From: an uncultured Clostridium sp.
Lineage (GTDB): Bacteria; Bacillota; Clostridia; TANB77; CAG-508
NCBI GenBank assembly: GCA_900554565.1
Contig: USHX01000010.1
Coordinates: forward strand, 1 to 47,464
DNA length: 47,464 nucleotides
Reading direction: 5' to 3'
Part shown: positions 36,634 through 45,891 of the stretch, in pieces
How the letters are laid out: each line of letters opens with the position of its first letter
Numbering within the stretch: the stretch's first letter is position 1
The notes under the pieces: generated by a model
Database searches by the model: none
What the model saw: only the letters and a program-made list of their open reading frames with translations
What the model was told of the DNA's origin: nothing
Program-made: the position numbers and the translations under genes

Positions 36634-37678
36634 GAAAAAAGTATTATTAGGAATGAGTGGGGGAGTAGACAGCAGTGTATCTGCAATATTACTTAAAGAA
36701 GCAGGATATGATGTAATAGGAACAACATTAGAATTATATGGTGGAAGCTGTTGCAATATATCTACAAATTTAGATGCAAAAAAAGTTTGTGAAAAAATAG
36801 GAATACCACATTTTACATTTAATTATACAGAAGAATTTAAAAAACATGTTGTAGATGATTTCATAGATTGTTATTCAAATTGTAAAACTCCAAATCCGTG
36901 TATAGAATGCAATAGATATTTGAAATTTGGAGTAATGTATGAAAAAGCAAAGCAATTAGGGTGTGAGTATATAGCAACTGGACATTATGCTAAAACAGAA
37001 TTTGATGAAAACTATGGTAAAATAGTATTAAAAAAAGCAAAAAACTTGGCTAAAGAGCAAAGTTATGTATTATATAACACACCAAGTGATATATTGCCAA
37101 AAGTTCTATTCCCACTTGGAAACTTTAATAGCAAAGATGAAATAAGACAAATAGCAAGAAAACATGAACTAGTAGTTGCAAATAAGCCAGACAGTGAAGA
37201 TATTTGCTTTATCCCAGATGGAAATTATAAAACATTTTTAGAGAATAATTCTAACTTAAAGCCAAAACAAGGTAATATAGTAGATAAAATTGGAAATGTT
37301 TTAGGAAAACATAAAGGATTATATTATTATACAATTGGACAAAGAAAAGGATTAGGCATATCATACAAAGTTCCATTATTTGTAACAGGATTTAATAAAG
37401 CTAGAAATGAAGTTATTGTAGGTGAGATGGAAGATTTATTCAAAAAAGAAATGGAAGTTTGCAATGTTAATTTGCTATTAATAGATAAATTAGAGAAAGA
37501 AATGAAGGTTTCTGTAAAAACTAGATATTCTAGTAAACAAGCAAATGCTACAATAAGTCCATTAGAGAATGGAAATATAAAAGTAGAATTTGATGAACCA
37601 CAAAAAAGTTTAACACCTGGACAATCAGCAGTATTTTATATTGATGATATTGTATTAGGTGGAGGAAAAATAAAATAA
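36623..37678 (+). CDS. mnmA: tRNA 2-thiouridylase MnmA
   Basis: The 351-residue enzyme adds sulfur to uridine-34 of certain tRNAs. It has the PP-loop GMSGGVDSS (residues 9-17), a catalytic cysteine in NPCIECNRYLKFG, a second in DSEDICFIPDGNY and the closing PGQSAVFYIDD. The start overlaps the end of sufU, so it is translated with the suf genes and probably draws its sulfur from SufS/SufU. Confidence 0.96.
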   Translation: MENKKKVLLGMSGGVDSSVSAILLKEAGYDVIGTTLELYGGSCCNISTNLDAKKVCEKIGIPHFTFNYTEEFKKHVVDDFIDCYSNCKTPNPCIECNRYLKFGVMYEKAKQLGCEYIATGHYAKTEFDENYGKIVLKKAKNLAKEQSYVLYNTPSDILPKVLFPLGNFNSKDEIRQIARKHELVVANKPDSEDICFIPDGNYKTFLENNSNLKPKQGNIVDKIGNVLGKHKGLYYYTIGQRKGLGISYKVPLFVTGFNKARNEVIVGEMEDLFKKEMEVCNVNLLLIDKLEKEMKVSVKTRYSSKQANATISPLENGNIKVEFDEPQKSLTPGQSAVFYIDDIVLGGGKIK

Positions 37679-37688
37679 ATATAAAATG

Positions 37689-37728
37689 AATGACTCTGGG
37701 CCTCGTAGGTTTCCAGAGTTTTATTTTA
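37689..37728 (+). terminator. Terminator of the suf-mnmA operon
   Basis: GACTCTGG (37692-37699) with CCAGAGTT (37713-37720) and a T-rich tail. It also lies at the 3' end of the convergent dpaB gene. Confidence 0.8.
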
Positions 37729-38304
37729 TAATAAGATAGGACTAATTTGTTCACCATCTAAAGCAAATTTAATTGTCTTTATAATATATTCAGAATCAAA
37801 AACAATTGAACGTGGTTTAGTAATAGGATTATCTTGTCTAAAAGGAACAAAATAATAATTTTGCCTATTCAATAATTTACCTATGTTTTCAGCATTACCA
37901 CTTAATCCATTATTTGTAGAAGGTGCAATTACTAGTGGATTGCCATTCCTTAAATGGGACTTAGCGGCCATAACTGCTGGTGTATCTATAATATCACAAG
38001 CAAGCTTTGCCATAGTATTTCCAGAACAAGGAGCTATAATCATAATATCAGTTAATTTTTTAGGGCCAATTGGTTCAGCTTCTGTAATAGTATGAATAAT
38101 CTTTTTATTTGTGATTTCTTCAATCTGAGAAATAAAGTCTTTAGCTTTTCCAAATTTTGTGTCTAATTCATAACTGTTGTATGACATAATAGGAAGTACT
38201 TGGGCACCTTGATTTATAAGTTCTTTAATTTTCGGGATTGTTTTTTTGAAGGTGCAGAATGAACCTGTTAAAACAAAACCTATTTTTATGCCATTTAATT
38301 CCAA
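37726..38304 (-). CDS. dpaB: Dipicolinate synthase subunit B
   Basis: The 192-residue flavoprotein matches SpoVFB/DpaB: KIGFVLTGSFCTFKK near the start, a central IIAPCSGNTMAKLACDI and VIAPSTNNGLSGNAENIGKL. With DpaA it makes dipicolinic acid, the spore-core solute. A TTG start is chosen: an in-frame TGA lies two codons upstream, and AGGAGG is 12 bases before it. DpaA normally sits immediately upstream, but here only a short intergenic region and a divergent gene lie there, so dpaA must be elsewhere or missing. Confidence 0.92.
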   Translation of the reverse strand: MELNGIKIGFVLTGSFCTFKKTIPKIKELINQGAQVLPIMSYNSYELDTKFGKAKDFISQIEEITNKKIIHTITEAEPIGPKKLTDIMIIAPCSGNTMAKLACDIIDTPAVMAAKSHLRNGNPLVIAPSTNNGLSGNAENIGKLLNRQNYYFVPFRQDNPITKPRSIVFDSEYIIKTIKFALDGEQISPILL

Positions 38305-38339
38305 TATTCATCAAAACCTCCTTTCAAACTACATTTATA

Positions 38340-38348
38340 TATAATATG
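38340..38348 (-). promoter_or_regulatory. Possible sporulation (sigma-K-like) -10 box of dpaB
   Basis: On the minus strand CATATTATA matches the sigma-K -10 pattern CATANNNTA about 36 bases before the TTG start. No clear -35 is seen, so this is tentative. Dipicolinate genes are sigma-K-controlled in Bacillus. Confidence 0.35.
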
Positions 38349-38446
38349 TTTTTAGTAGGTACCCTTTCTACAATTTCTGCTTTATTTTTCAAAAAAAGTA
38401 TGATAAAATCCACATAAGAAAATTAAAATACAAAGGAGAATGAAAA

Positions 38447-40213
38447 ATGGAAGAAAAATATAACTGGAATCTAAAAGAAATATTTGAATCTAAGGAAGAC
38501 TTTGAAAAAACGAAAATGGCAATGTTAGAAGAGCTAGAAGAAATAAGCAAATTCAAAGGGAATTTATGTGAAAGTTCAAATTCACTATATCAATGTTATA
38601 AGATATATGAAACAGCATTAGAAAAATTAGAAAGACTATATGCATATGGAATGCTTAAATATCATTTAGATATGTCTAATCAAGAAGGAATAAAATTATT
38701 TAAAGAAGTAGAAAGTATATCTACAGAATTTGCTACAAAAACATCATTTATAACACCAGAAATTACGTTTGAAGACTCAGATAAAATAAGAAACTACTTA
38801 AAAGAAAACAAAGATTTACAAAGATATCAAAGAGATATTAATGATATTCTAGAAGAAAAGGAACACATATTAAGTAAAGAAGAAGAAAATTTATTATCAA
38901 ATTACCAAGAAGTATTTTCAGCACCTGAAAACACATTTGATATTTTAACAAATGCAGAATTTAAATTTGGAACACTTATAGATGAAGATGGAAAAGAACA
39001 AGAAATGACAGATAGTAACTATACATTATTTTTAAAAAGCCAAAATGAAAAAGTTAGAAAACAGGCTTTTGATTTGATGTATAAAAAATATAGTGAATTT
39101 ATAAATACAATAACTGAATTATATTTATCAAATGTAAAAAAGACAGCAATTACTGCTAAATTAAGAAAATATAAATCAAGTTTAGAAAAGGCTGTTAAAT
39201 CAGATGATGCAAGTATAAAAGTATATGATACACTAATAAAATCTATACATGAGAATATGAGTGTAAACCATAAGTTTATTGATGTAAAGAAAAAACTATT
39301 AAAGAAAAATGACTTTCATATGTATGATTTATATGTAAATCCCTTTGAAGAAGGAAAAGATGGAATAACATTTGAAGATGCAAGAAAAGAAGTAATGGGA
39401 GCTTTAAATGTTATGGGTAAAGAATATACAGACAAATTAACAGAAGCTTTTGATAATAATTGGATAGATGTATATGCAAAGCCAAATAAGAAAGGTGGAG
39501 CATATAGTATGGGAGTTTATGGTGTTCATCCATTTGTTTTAGCAAATTTTGTGAACAGTAAAAGAGATGTAAGTACAATAGCACACGAATTAGGACATAG
39601 TATGCATTCATATTATTCAAGTAAAAATCAAACAATAATAGATGCAAATTATACAATAATGACTGCTGAAGTTGCATCAACTGTTAATGAGATTTTACTT
39701 AGTGAGTATCAAACAAGAAATGAAAAAGATAAAACAAAAAAGGCTGAACTTATATATGAATTACTAGAAATGATAAGAGCAACACTATTTAGACAATCAA
39801 TGTTTGCAGAATTTGAGAAAATAGTACATGATAAAATAGAAGCGGGGGAGACTCTTTCATCAGAAGATTTAAACAATATTTATTATGACTTAAATAAACA
39901 ATACTTTGGTGAAAATATGATAGTAGATGAACAAATTAAATATGAATGGGCAAGAATTCCTCATTTCTATTCAGATTTCTATGTTTATAAATATGCAACA
40001 GGTATATCATCTGCTATAAGTATTGCAGATAACATATTAAACAAGGGAGAAGCTTTTGTAAGTAGATATATAGAAATGCTAAAACAAGGCTGCTCTAAAA
40101 AGTCAATAGATTTATTAAAAATGGTAGATGTAGACTTAGAAAGTGAACATGTATATAAACAAGCAATCAACTTCTATGAAGGAAAAATAAAAGAATTAGA
40201 ACAATTAATTTAA
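38447..40213 (+). CDS. pepF: Oligoendopeptidase F
   Basis: This 588-residue M3-family zinc peptidase has the metal site HELGH (His380, Glu381, His384) in STIAHELGHSMHSYY, a downstream glutamate in TAEVASTVNE, and the closing YVYKYATGISSAISIA typical of PepF. It hydrolyses short peptides in the cytoplasm. Start is supported by AAAGGAGAA. Confidence 0.96.
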   Translation: MEEKYNWNLKEIFESKEDFEKTKMAMLEELEEISKFKGNLCESSNSLYQCYKIYETALEKLERLYAYGMLKYHLDMSNQEGIKLFKEVESISTEFATKTSFITPEITFEDSDKIRNYLKENKDLQRYQRDINDILEEKEHILSKEEENLLSNYQEVFSAPENTFDILTNAEFKFGTLIDEDGKEQEMTDSNYTLFLKSQNEKVRKQAFDLMYKKYSEFINTITELYLSNVKKTAITAKLRKYKSSLEKAVKSDDASIKVYDTLIKSIHENMSVNHKFIDVKKKLLKKNDFHMYDLYVNPFEEGKDGITFEDARKEVMGALNVMGKEYTDKLTEAFDNNWIDVYAKPNKKGGAYSMGVYGVHPFVLANFVNSKRDVSTIAHELGHSMHSYYSSKNQTIIDANYTIMTAEVASTVNEILLSEYQTRNEKDKTKKAELIYELLEMIRATLFRQSMFAEFEKIVHDKIEAGETLSSEDLNNIYYDLNKQYFGENMIVDEQIKYEWARIPHFYSDFYVYKYATGISSAISIADNILNKGEAFVSRYIEMLKQGCSKKSIDLLKMVDVDLESEHVYKQAINFYEGKIKELEQLI

Positions 40214-40226
40214 AGGAAATAGATAT

Positions 40227-40995
40227 ATGAAAAAAATGAAGATATTAGGAATTAGTATATGGAGATTATTCACTTATTTTATAATATATAGCTTTTTAGG
40301 CTATATTGTAGAAACAATATTTGGAATAGCTACTATGGGAGTATGGCAATGTAGACAAAGCTTTTTGTATGGTCCATTTTTATGTATATATGGAATGCGG
40401 AGCAGTTATAATTATATTATTTGCACAATTTTTTGATAAAAATAATTTTACATTGTTTTTAGGTGGTTATGCCATAGGTTCTATAACAGAGTATATAACA
40501 AGCTTTTTAGTAGAAATGCTTGTTGGAACTAGATGGTGGGATTATTCTAAAAATATACTTAATGTAAATGGAAGAATATGCTTGCTATATTCAATATTCT
40601 GGGGAGTTTTAACAGTTATTTTTATACGAAAGATAAATCCAATTATAGATAGGGTTATTGATAAGATAAAAGAAAAGATATCTGTAAAAGTCTTAAAATG
40701 TATAGTTTTAGCTATAATTGTATTTTTATTTTTAGATTGTATGGCAACTGCTGTAGCACAAAGGATTTTTCTTGCAAAAATGGCTTTCTTGAATAATATA
40801 AATGTTGAAAACAAAGCGGAAACAGTTGAAATATATGAAGAAACAAAAAATAATAAATTTATAAACAAATATTGGAATGATGAGAAAATGCTAAAAACAT
40901 TTCCCAATATAAAACTAGAGGATAAAGGTGGAAATATGGTATATATAGATAGTTTATTACCAGAAATTCAAACATATTATTATAAATTTTTCTAA
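40227..40995 (+). CDS. CmpB-like putative ABC transporter permease (membrane protein), broken by a +1 shift at CGG
   Basis: The joined product (about 255 residues) has several membrane helices and the start FIIYSFLGYIVETIFG, QSFLYGPFLCIYGMGAVI, EYITSFLVEMLVGTRWWDYS and ICLLYSIFWGVL. It matches a widespread Bacillota family annotated as a CmpB-like ABC transporter permease; its real role is unknown. At codon 58 (CGG, 40398-40400) the original frame ends quickly at 40436. Skipping the C gives GGA and restores the family sequence to 40995. AAAGGAAA precedes the ATG. It closely follows pepF. Confidence 0.85.
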
Positions 40996-41114
40996 AAATC
41001 AACACATTAGTAATAGCACTAAAGAAATTAGACAGAAAGGCAAAATTACCAGCAGATATATTCGTATACACAAATTGAATAAGCAAATACATTATTTTAT
41101 TAGGTATTTAACAA

Positions 41115-41186
41115 AAGCGAACATTTTTTCAAAAAACTATTGACAAAGAAAAGATGTTCGCTTATAATATATTCATAAAACGAACA
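41115..41186 (+). promoter_or_regulatory. Promoter with CGAACA-type inverted repeat (possible SOS/LexA operator)
   Basis: TTGACA (41140-41145), 17-base spacer, TATAAT (41163-41168). AAGCGAACAT (41115-41124) and ATGTTCGCTT (41154-41163) form a perfect 10-bp inverted repeat flanking the -35 box. A third CGAACA lies at 41181-41186. Gram-positive LexA sites are built of CGAAC/GTTCG halves, but at a much shorter spacing, so the match is partial. Confidence 0.55.
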
Positions 41187-41211
41187 AATATTTTGCAAAG
41201 GAGAATATGTT

Positions 41212-41514
41212 ATGAAACTAAAAATAACAAATAAAAGAAAATTTAAAAGAATTATATTATTAATAGTATTTGGTATGCTACTAATTCTATTTTTTACATT
41301 AAACAATGCTTACTCAAATGGTGAAATTAAATATAAACAAGAATATATATATTCAGGAGACACATTATGGACAATAGCAGAAAATGAAGCTAAAAATAAT
41401 AAATATTATGAAAATAAAGACATAAGAAATATAATTTCAGAAATAAAACAAATAAATAATATACAAAATGGTGAACTAAAAATAGGTCAGAAGATAGAAA
41501 TTCCTACATTATAG
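41212..41514 (+). CDS. LysM-domain protein, YneA-like
   Basis: The 100-residue protein has a basic start, one membrane helix (about 15-33) and one C-terminal LysM domain (YSGDTLWTIAENEAKNNKYY, ending GQKIEIPTL) that should bind peptidoglycan. This layout matches YneA, the SOS-induced division inhibitor of Bacillus. The CGAACA repeats in the promoter fit DNA-damage control, although lexA is not adjacent. AAAGGAGAA precedes the ATG. Confidence 0.75.
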   Translation: MKLKITNKRKFKRIILLIVFGMLLILFFTLNNAYSNGEIKYKQEYIYSGDTLWTIAENEAKNNKYYENKDIRNIISEIKQINNIQNGELKIGQKIEIPTL

Positions 41515-41523
41515 CCAAAAACA

Positions 41524-41562
41524 AAAAATAGGAGAATACCTAAAAAGTAATCTCCTATTAAA
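41524..41562 (+). terminator. Bidirectional terminator between LysM and recombinase genes
   Basis: AATAGGAGA (41527-41535) with TCTCCTATT (41551-41559), with A/T runs on both sides, between convergent genes. Confidence 0.8.
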
Positions 41563-42550
41563 AATCATTTAGTGGATTTTTTTCAACAGCATTTCTAACT
41601 TGGTCATTGCTAACATGTGTATATATTTCAGTTGTAGCAATACTTTCATGCCCAAGAAGTTCTTGCAAAGCACGAATATCAACTTCTCCATATTGATACA
41701 TTAAAGTTGCTGCTGTATGTCTTAATTTATGTACAGAATATTTTCTAGTATCTAAACCAGCGTGAGATAGTTCTTTATCTACAATATATTGAACAGTTCT
41801 ATTACTAATTCGTTCACGCCTTTCACTTAAGAACAACGCTTTTTCAGAATATTTATTATCATGTTTTACATTAATTGAATTTCTAACAGGCAAATATTCA
41901 GATAAAGCTTTCATACAAGCCTTATTAAGATAAATAGTTCGTTCTTTATTACCTTTACCAATAACATTTAATTTACATTCTTCAAAATCTATATCTCTAA
42001 TGTTTATACCAACCAATTCTGATAAACGCATTCCACAATTTAAAAATAAAGTAATAATTGTAAAATCTCGTTCAGCATTTCTATTATCTTCATTATAGGC
42101 TACATCTAAAAGTTTTCTACTATCATCAAGTGATAAGTATTTAGGTAATCTCTTATCTTTTTTAGGCGTTTTTAAATTAAGGGCTGGATTATGGTCTAGT
42201 TTAAATGTTGAACTTGCATCTTGACATAAATAATGAAAAAATATTCTAATAGTAGATATTTTTCTAGCTCTTGTTGCAGGTTTACTATGAAATGTAGTGG
42301 TTAAATATCCTAAAAAAGCATGAATATCATCAATTTTAATTTTTTGAATAGTATCTATTGTTAAATCATTTATAGTGATATTTTTAAAATCTGTTTCATT
42401 TGTCATATTAAAATGAATTTTTATGAATTTTAAAAACATTGCTAAATCATAGTTGTACTCTTTAATACTATTTGGTGACTTGTTCAAAATCGTTGTAGAA
42501 TAATCTAAAAACGAATTTAAAAAGTCCGGGTTATCTTGTCTTTTTATCAT
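41558..42550 (-). CDS. Tyrosine recombinase, XerC/XerD-type
   Basis: This 330-residue recombinase has a core-binding N-terminal domain (residues 1-110) and a catalytic domain with Arg175 (NCGMRLSEL), a lysine near 199 (GKGNKERT), HKLRH (His274, Arg277), His301 (LGHESIATT) and the nucleophile Tyr310. All catalytic residues are present. There is no phage or island around it, so a housekeeping role such as dimer resolution is likely. The ATG at 42550 has GGAGAG nine bases upstream; a longer start at 42580 has none. Confidence 0.88.
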   Translation of the reverse strand: MIKRQDNPDFLNSFLDYSTTILNKSPNSIKEYNYDLAMFLKFIKIHFNMTNETDFKNITINDLTIDTIQKIKIDDIHAFLGYLTTTFHSKPATRARKISTIRIFFHYLCQDASSTFKLDHNPALNLKTPKKDKRLPKYLSLDDSRKLLDVAYNEDNRNAERDFTIITLFLNCGMRLSELVGINIRDIDFEECKLNVIGKGNKERTIYLNKACMKALSEYLPVRNSINVKHDNKYSEKALFLSERRERISNRTVQYIVDKELSHAGLDTRKYSVHKLRHTAATLMYQYGEVDIRALQELLGHESIATTEIYTHVSNDQVRNAVEKNPLNDF

Positions 42551-42727
42551 ATGTTTCACTCTCCAATTTATATGATACATTATATATCAAAAAAATAAAA
42601 AATGGAATATATAATATGAAAAAATATTGCTAGTAAGTATGACAATATATTATCAGGACTACTGGTAAGTTGTTAATAAATATGATATACTGATTTCGAA
42701 AAATATAAAGATTAGGTAGTGATATTA

Positions 42728-45209
42728 ATGCCAAGAAGAAAAAAGAGCAAACATTTAGATTCTGATAGAGAACCAAAAGCAATTACTGAAATGAAAAGAG
42801 AAGCTAAAAAAGAAGAAACAAAGAAAAATATAAAATCAAAAAAGAAAAAAGTAATAGCTATATTAATAATTCTAGTAATTATATTTTTTGCTATAAATCT
42901 AGGAATATCTACTCACAAATGGAAAACGATTGTAAAAGACATGGCAATAAATCAACCATCAGTAGTAAAAGATATTCAAGGAAATGAAATAGCAAAATTA
43001 GGAAGTGAAAAGAAAAAGAAAACAATATCAAAAATTCCAGATAATTTGAAAAATGCATATGTCGCAATAGAAGATGAAAGATATTATAAGCACCATGGTG
43101 TAGATATAAAAAGGACAGCATCAGCAATTGGCTCATATGTTATACATTTTGGTTCATCATCTTTTGGTGGAAGCACAATAACACAGCAATTAGTGAAGAA
43201 CTTAACAAGTGACTCAACAGATAGTATAACAAGAAAAGTAAAAGAATGGTGGAAAGCATGGCAAGCAGAAACATGTCTTTCAAAAGAAGAAATACTTACA
43301 CTATATCTAAACTCAATATATGTAGGACCAAGTATATATGGAGTTGAAGCAGGAGCTCAATACTATTTTAGTAAAAGTGCAGAAAATTTAAGTATTGAAG
43401 AATGTGCATTTATAGCAGGAATAAACCATTCACCAAACTCATATAATCCTTTTTCAGATAAAGACAATAGTGAGAAAATAAAGAAGAGAACAAAAACAGT
43501 TCTTAATAAAATGAAAGAATTAGGATATATAGAAGAAAAAGAATATAGTGCAGCAATACAGAATGTAGAAAATGGATTAAAATTCAATCAAGGAGCGATA
43601 GCTTCTGATACAAGTATATACTCATATCATACAGATGCACTAATTACTAATGTAACAAATGATATTTGTAATAAATACGATATAAATGAAGAATTTGCAT
43701 CAAATTACCTTAGCATGGCTGGTTTAACAATTTATAGTACACAAGACTCAAAAATTCAAACTGAAATGGAAAAAGAATGTGAAAAGAAAAAATACATACT
43801 CGCATCTAAAAATGGAACAGACACTTCACAAGCAGCAATGGTAATAATTGACCATAAGACAGGAAATGTTCTTCGGATGTACAGGTGGACTTGGTAAAAA
43901 AACAGAATCAAGAACATTTAATAGAGCCACACAAAGTGTTAGACAAACTGGTTCAGCAATAAAACCAATAGCAGTACTTGCTCCAGCAATAGATAAAAAA
44001 ATAATAACAGCATCAACTATATTTGATGATACTGAACAAGATTTTGAGAATGGATATCATCCAGAAGATTATAGCAAACCATTAGGAAAAGTAACTGTTA
44101 GAAGAGCTGTTGAATCATCTCAAAACATACCTTTTGTAGAAATAATGGAACAATTAAAGCCAAAAACATCTATAAAATATTTAGAAAAAATGGGAGTAAC
44201 AACACTTACAGAAGAAGATAACGGATTGCCTTTATCTTTAGGTGGACTAGAAAAAGGAATTAGTCCATTACAAATGGCAGGTGCATATAGTACAATTGCA
44301 AATGATGGGGTATATATAGAACCAACATTTTATACAAAAATAGAAAAACATAATGGAAAAACACTATTAAAAGCAAAACAAAAAAGTAAAAGAGTTTTCT
44401 CAAAAGAAGTAGCATACATATTAAAAAATTTACTAACACAGCCAGTATTAGGACAAAATGGGACAGCTACATATTGTAAAATATCCGGTGTAGATGTAGC
44501 AGCAAAAACAGGAACAACAGATGAAAACTATGATAGATGGCTTTGCGGATTTACACCATATTATACAGCAGTAACTTGGTTTGGATATGATCAAAATGAA
44601 AGTGTTGAATTTAATCAAAGAAATCCAGCAGGATTAATATGGGCAAATGTAATGTCAAGAATACACACAGGTTTAAATAGTGCAAAATTTGAAAAGCCCA
44701 ATACAGTGTTTAGTAGTACAATTTGTGCTGAAACAGGGAAGAAAGCTAGGTCAGGCTGTGAAAACACTTATACAGAATATTACTTATGGTTAACAACTCC
44801 AGACTTATGTGATAAACACACAGGAACAGAATTTAAAACTGATTCTACAACTAGCACAGATATAAAAAATAATGTAACAGAAATAGTAAAAGGAATAACA
44901 AATGAAATAGATGCAACAGAACCAGCTAGAACAGCTCCACAAACAAACACAGTAACAAATCCTGAAACGACAAACACTACTAAGGAAACTAAAACAAACA
45001 CAAATTCAACAATAAATAAATCGAACACTACTACTACAAATACAACAACTAATAATAATAAAAATAACAGTAATAATACTGAAAAAAATCATAATACAAG
45101 CAATACTACAGAATCAAATGGCAAGACAAATACACAACAGCCAACTAATAGTACAACAGAGAGACCTGAAACATCTAATACAACACAAGAAAACACAAAT
45201 ATGGAATAA
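42728..45209 (+). CDS. Class A penicillin-binding protein (PBP1A-like), broken by a +1 shift at CGG
   Basis: The joined 826-residue protein has a basic cytoplasmic tail, one membrane helix (about 40-60), a GT51 glycosyltransferase (EDERYYKHHGVD, GGSTITQQLVKNL) and a transpeptidase with SxxK (GSAIKPIA), SxN (SSQN) and KTG (AAKTGTTDENYDRW). A long Thr/Asn-rich tail (after about 700) ends the protein. CGG at 43874-43876 ends the original frame at 43897; skipping the C gives GGA and restores LGCTGGLGKKTESRTFNRAT to the transpeptidase part. Without the shift only the glycosyltransferase half is made. ATG 42728 is chosen over a GTG at 42719, with only a weak ribosome site. Confidence 0.92.
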
Positions 45210-45252
45210 AGTTTTGTAGCAGTAATAAAGATAGAAAAAATATTAAAAGATA

Positions 45253-45283
45253 TTGACTTGGAGTTTACTCAAAGTGATATATA
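45253..45283 (+). promoter_or_regulatory. MerR-type promoter and operator before the CMD-family gene
   Basis: TTGACT (45253-45258) and TATATA (45278-45283) are 19 bases apart, the over-long spacing typical of MerR-family promoters. The spacer holds the near-palindrome CTTGGAGTTTACTCAAAG (45257-45274), like AdhR/NmlR-type operators. No MerR gene is in the window. Confidence 0.8.
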
Positions 45284-45325
45284 CAAACATGTAATAAAAA
45301 TTAATATAAAAAGGAGAGATTTATT

Positions 45326-45790
45326 ATGAAAAAACAAACAGCAGGTAGAAAAAACTTAGGAGAATTAGCACCTAAATTTGCGGAGCTAAATGATGATGTA
45401 TTATTTGGAGAAGTATGGTCAAGAGAAGATAAACTATCATTAAGAGACAGAAGTATGATAACAATATCAGCACTAATGGCTCAAGGATTATTTCCACAAT
45501 TAAAATCACATTTTATATTAGGAAAAGAACATGGAGTAACAAAAGAAGAAGCGGTAGAAATAGTAACACAATTAGCATTTTATAGTGGATGGCCAAAAGC
45601 ATGGAGCGCATTTGGATTAATAAAAGAAGTATATGGTGAAGATGAAACAGAAGAAAAAGAACATGGTGGAGTATTTGGACAAGGAGAACCAAATGTAAAT
45701 TTTGCAAAATATTTTATAGGAAATTCATATTTAAGACCACCTACAAAAGCAGAGCAAATAGAAATTGCAAAAGAATTTGCAAAAAGTTGA
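45326..45790 (+). CDS. Carboxymuconolactone decarboxylase (CMD) family protein
   Basis: The 154-residue helical protein has the CMD layout (VWSREDKLSLRDRSMITISA, then KSHFILGKEHGVTKEEAVEI and AFYSGWPKAWSAF). The alkylhydroperoxidase-type CxxC pair is absent, so simple peroxidase activity is unlikely. Relatives are often induced by aldehyde or electrophile stress under MerR-family control, matching the operator just upstream. AAAAGGAGAG precedes the ATG. Confidence 0.9.
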   Translation: MKKQTAGRKNLGELAPKFAELNDDVLFGEVWSREDKLSLRDRSMITISALMAQGLFPQLKSHFILGKEHGVTKEEAVEIVTQLAFYSGWPKAWSAFGLIKEVYGEDETEEKEHGGVFGQGEPNVNFAKYFIGNSYLRPPTKAEQIEIAKEFAKS

Positions 45791-45891
45791 ATAATGGTAG
45801 GAAATATGCTATACTATAAAATGTTATGAGTAATAAAAATTAAATTTAGAAAAGAAACTCGTAAACTAATTTGTTAAGGAGAAAAAAATTT

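Noticed and set aside
41558..42550. Phage or island integrase
   Set aside because: No attachment repeats, phage genes or other mobile genes surround it; it reads as a housekeeping Xer-type recombinase.
43848..43897. Programmed frameshift of the prfB type in the PBP gene
   Set aside because: There is no stop codon at the shift site and no shared Shine-Dalgarno-like stimulator at fixed distance across the four sites; the common element is the CGG codon itself.
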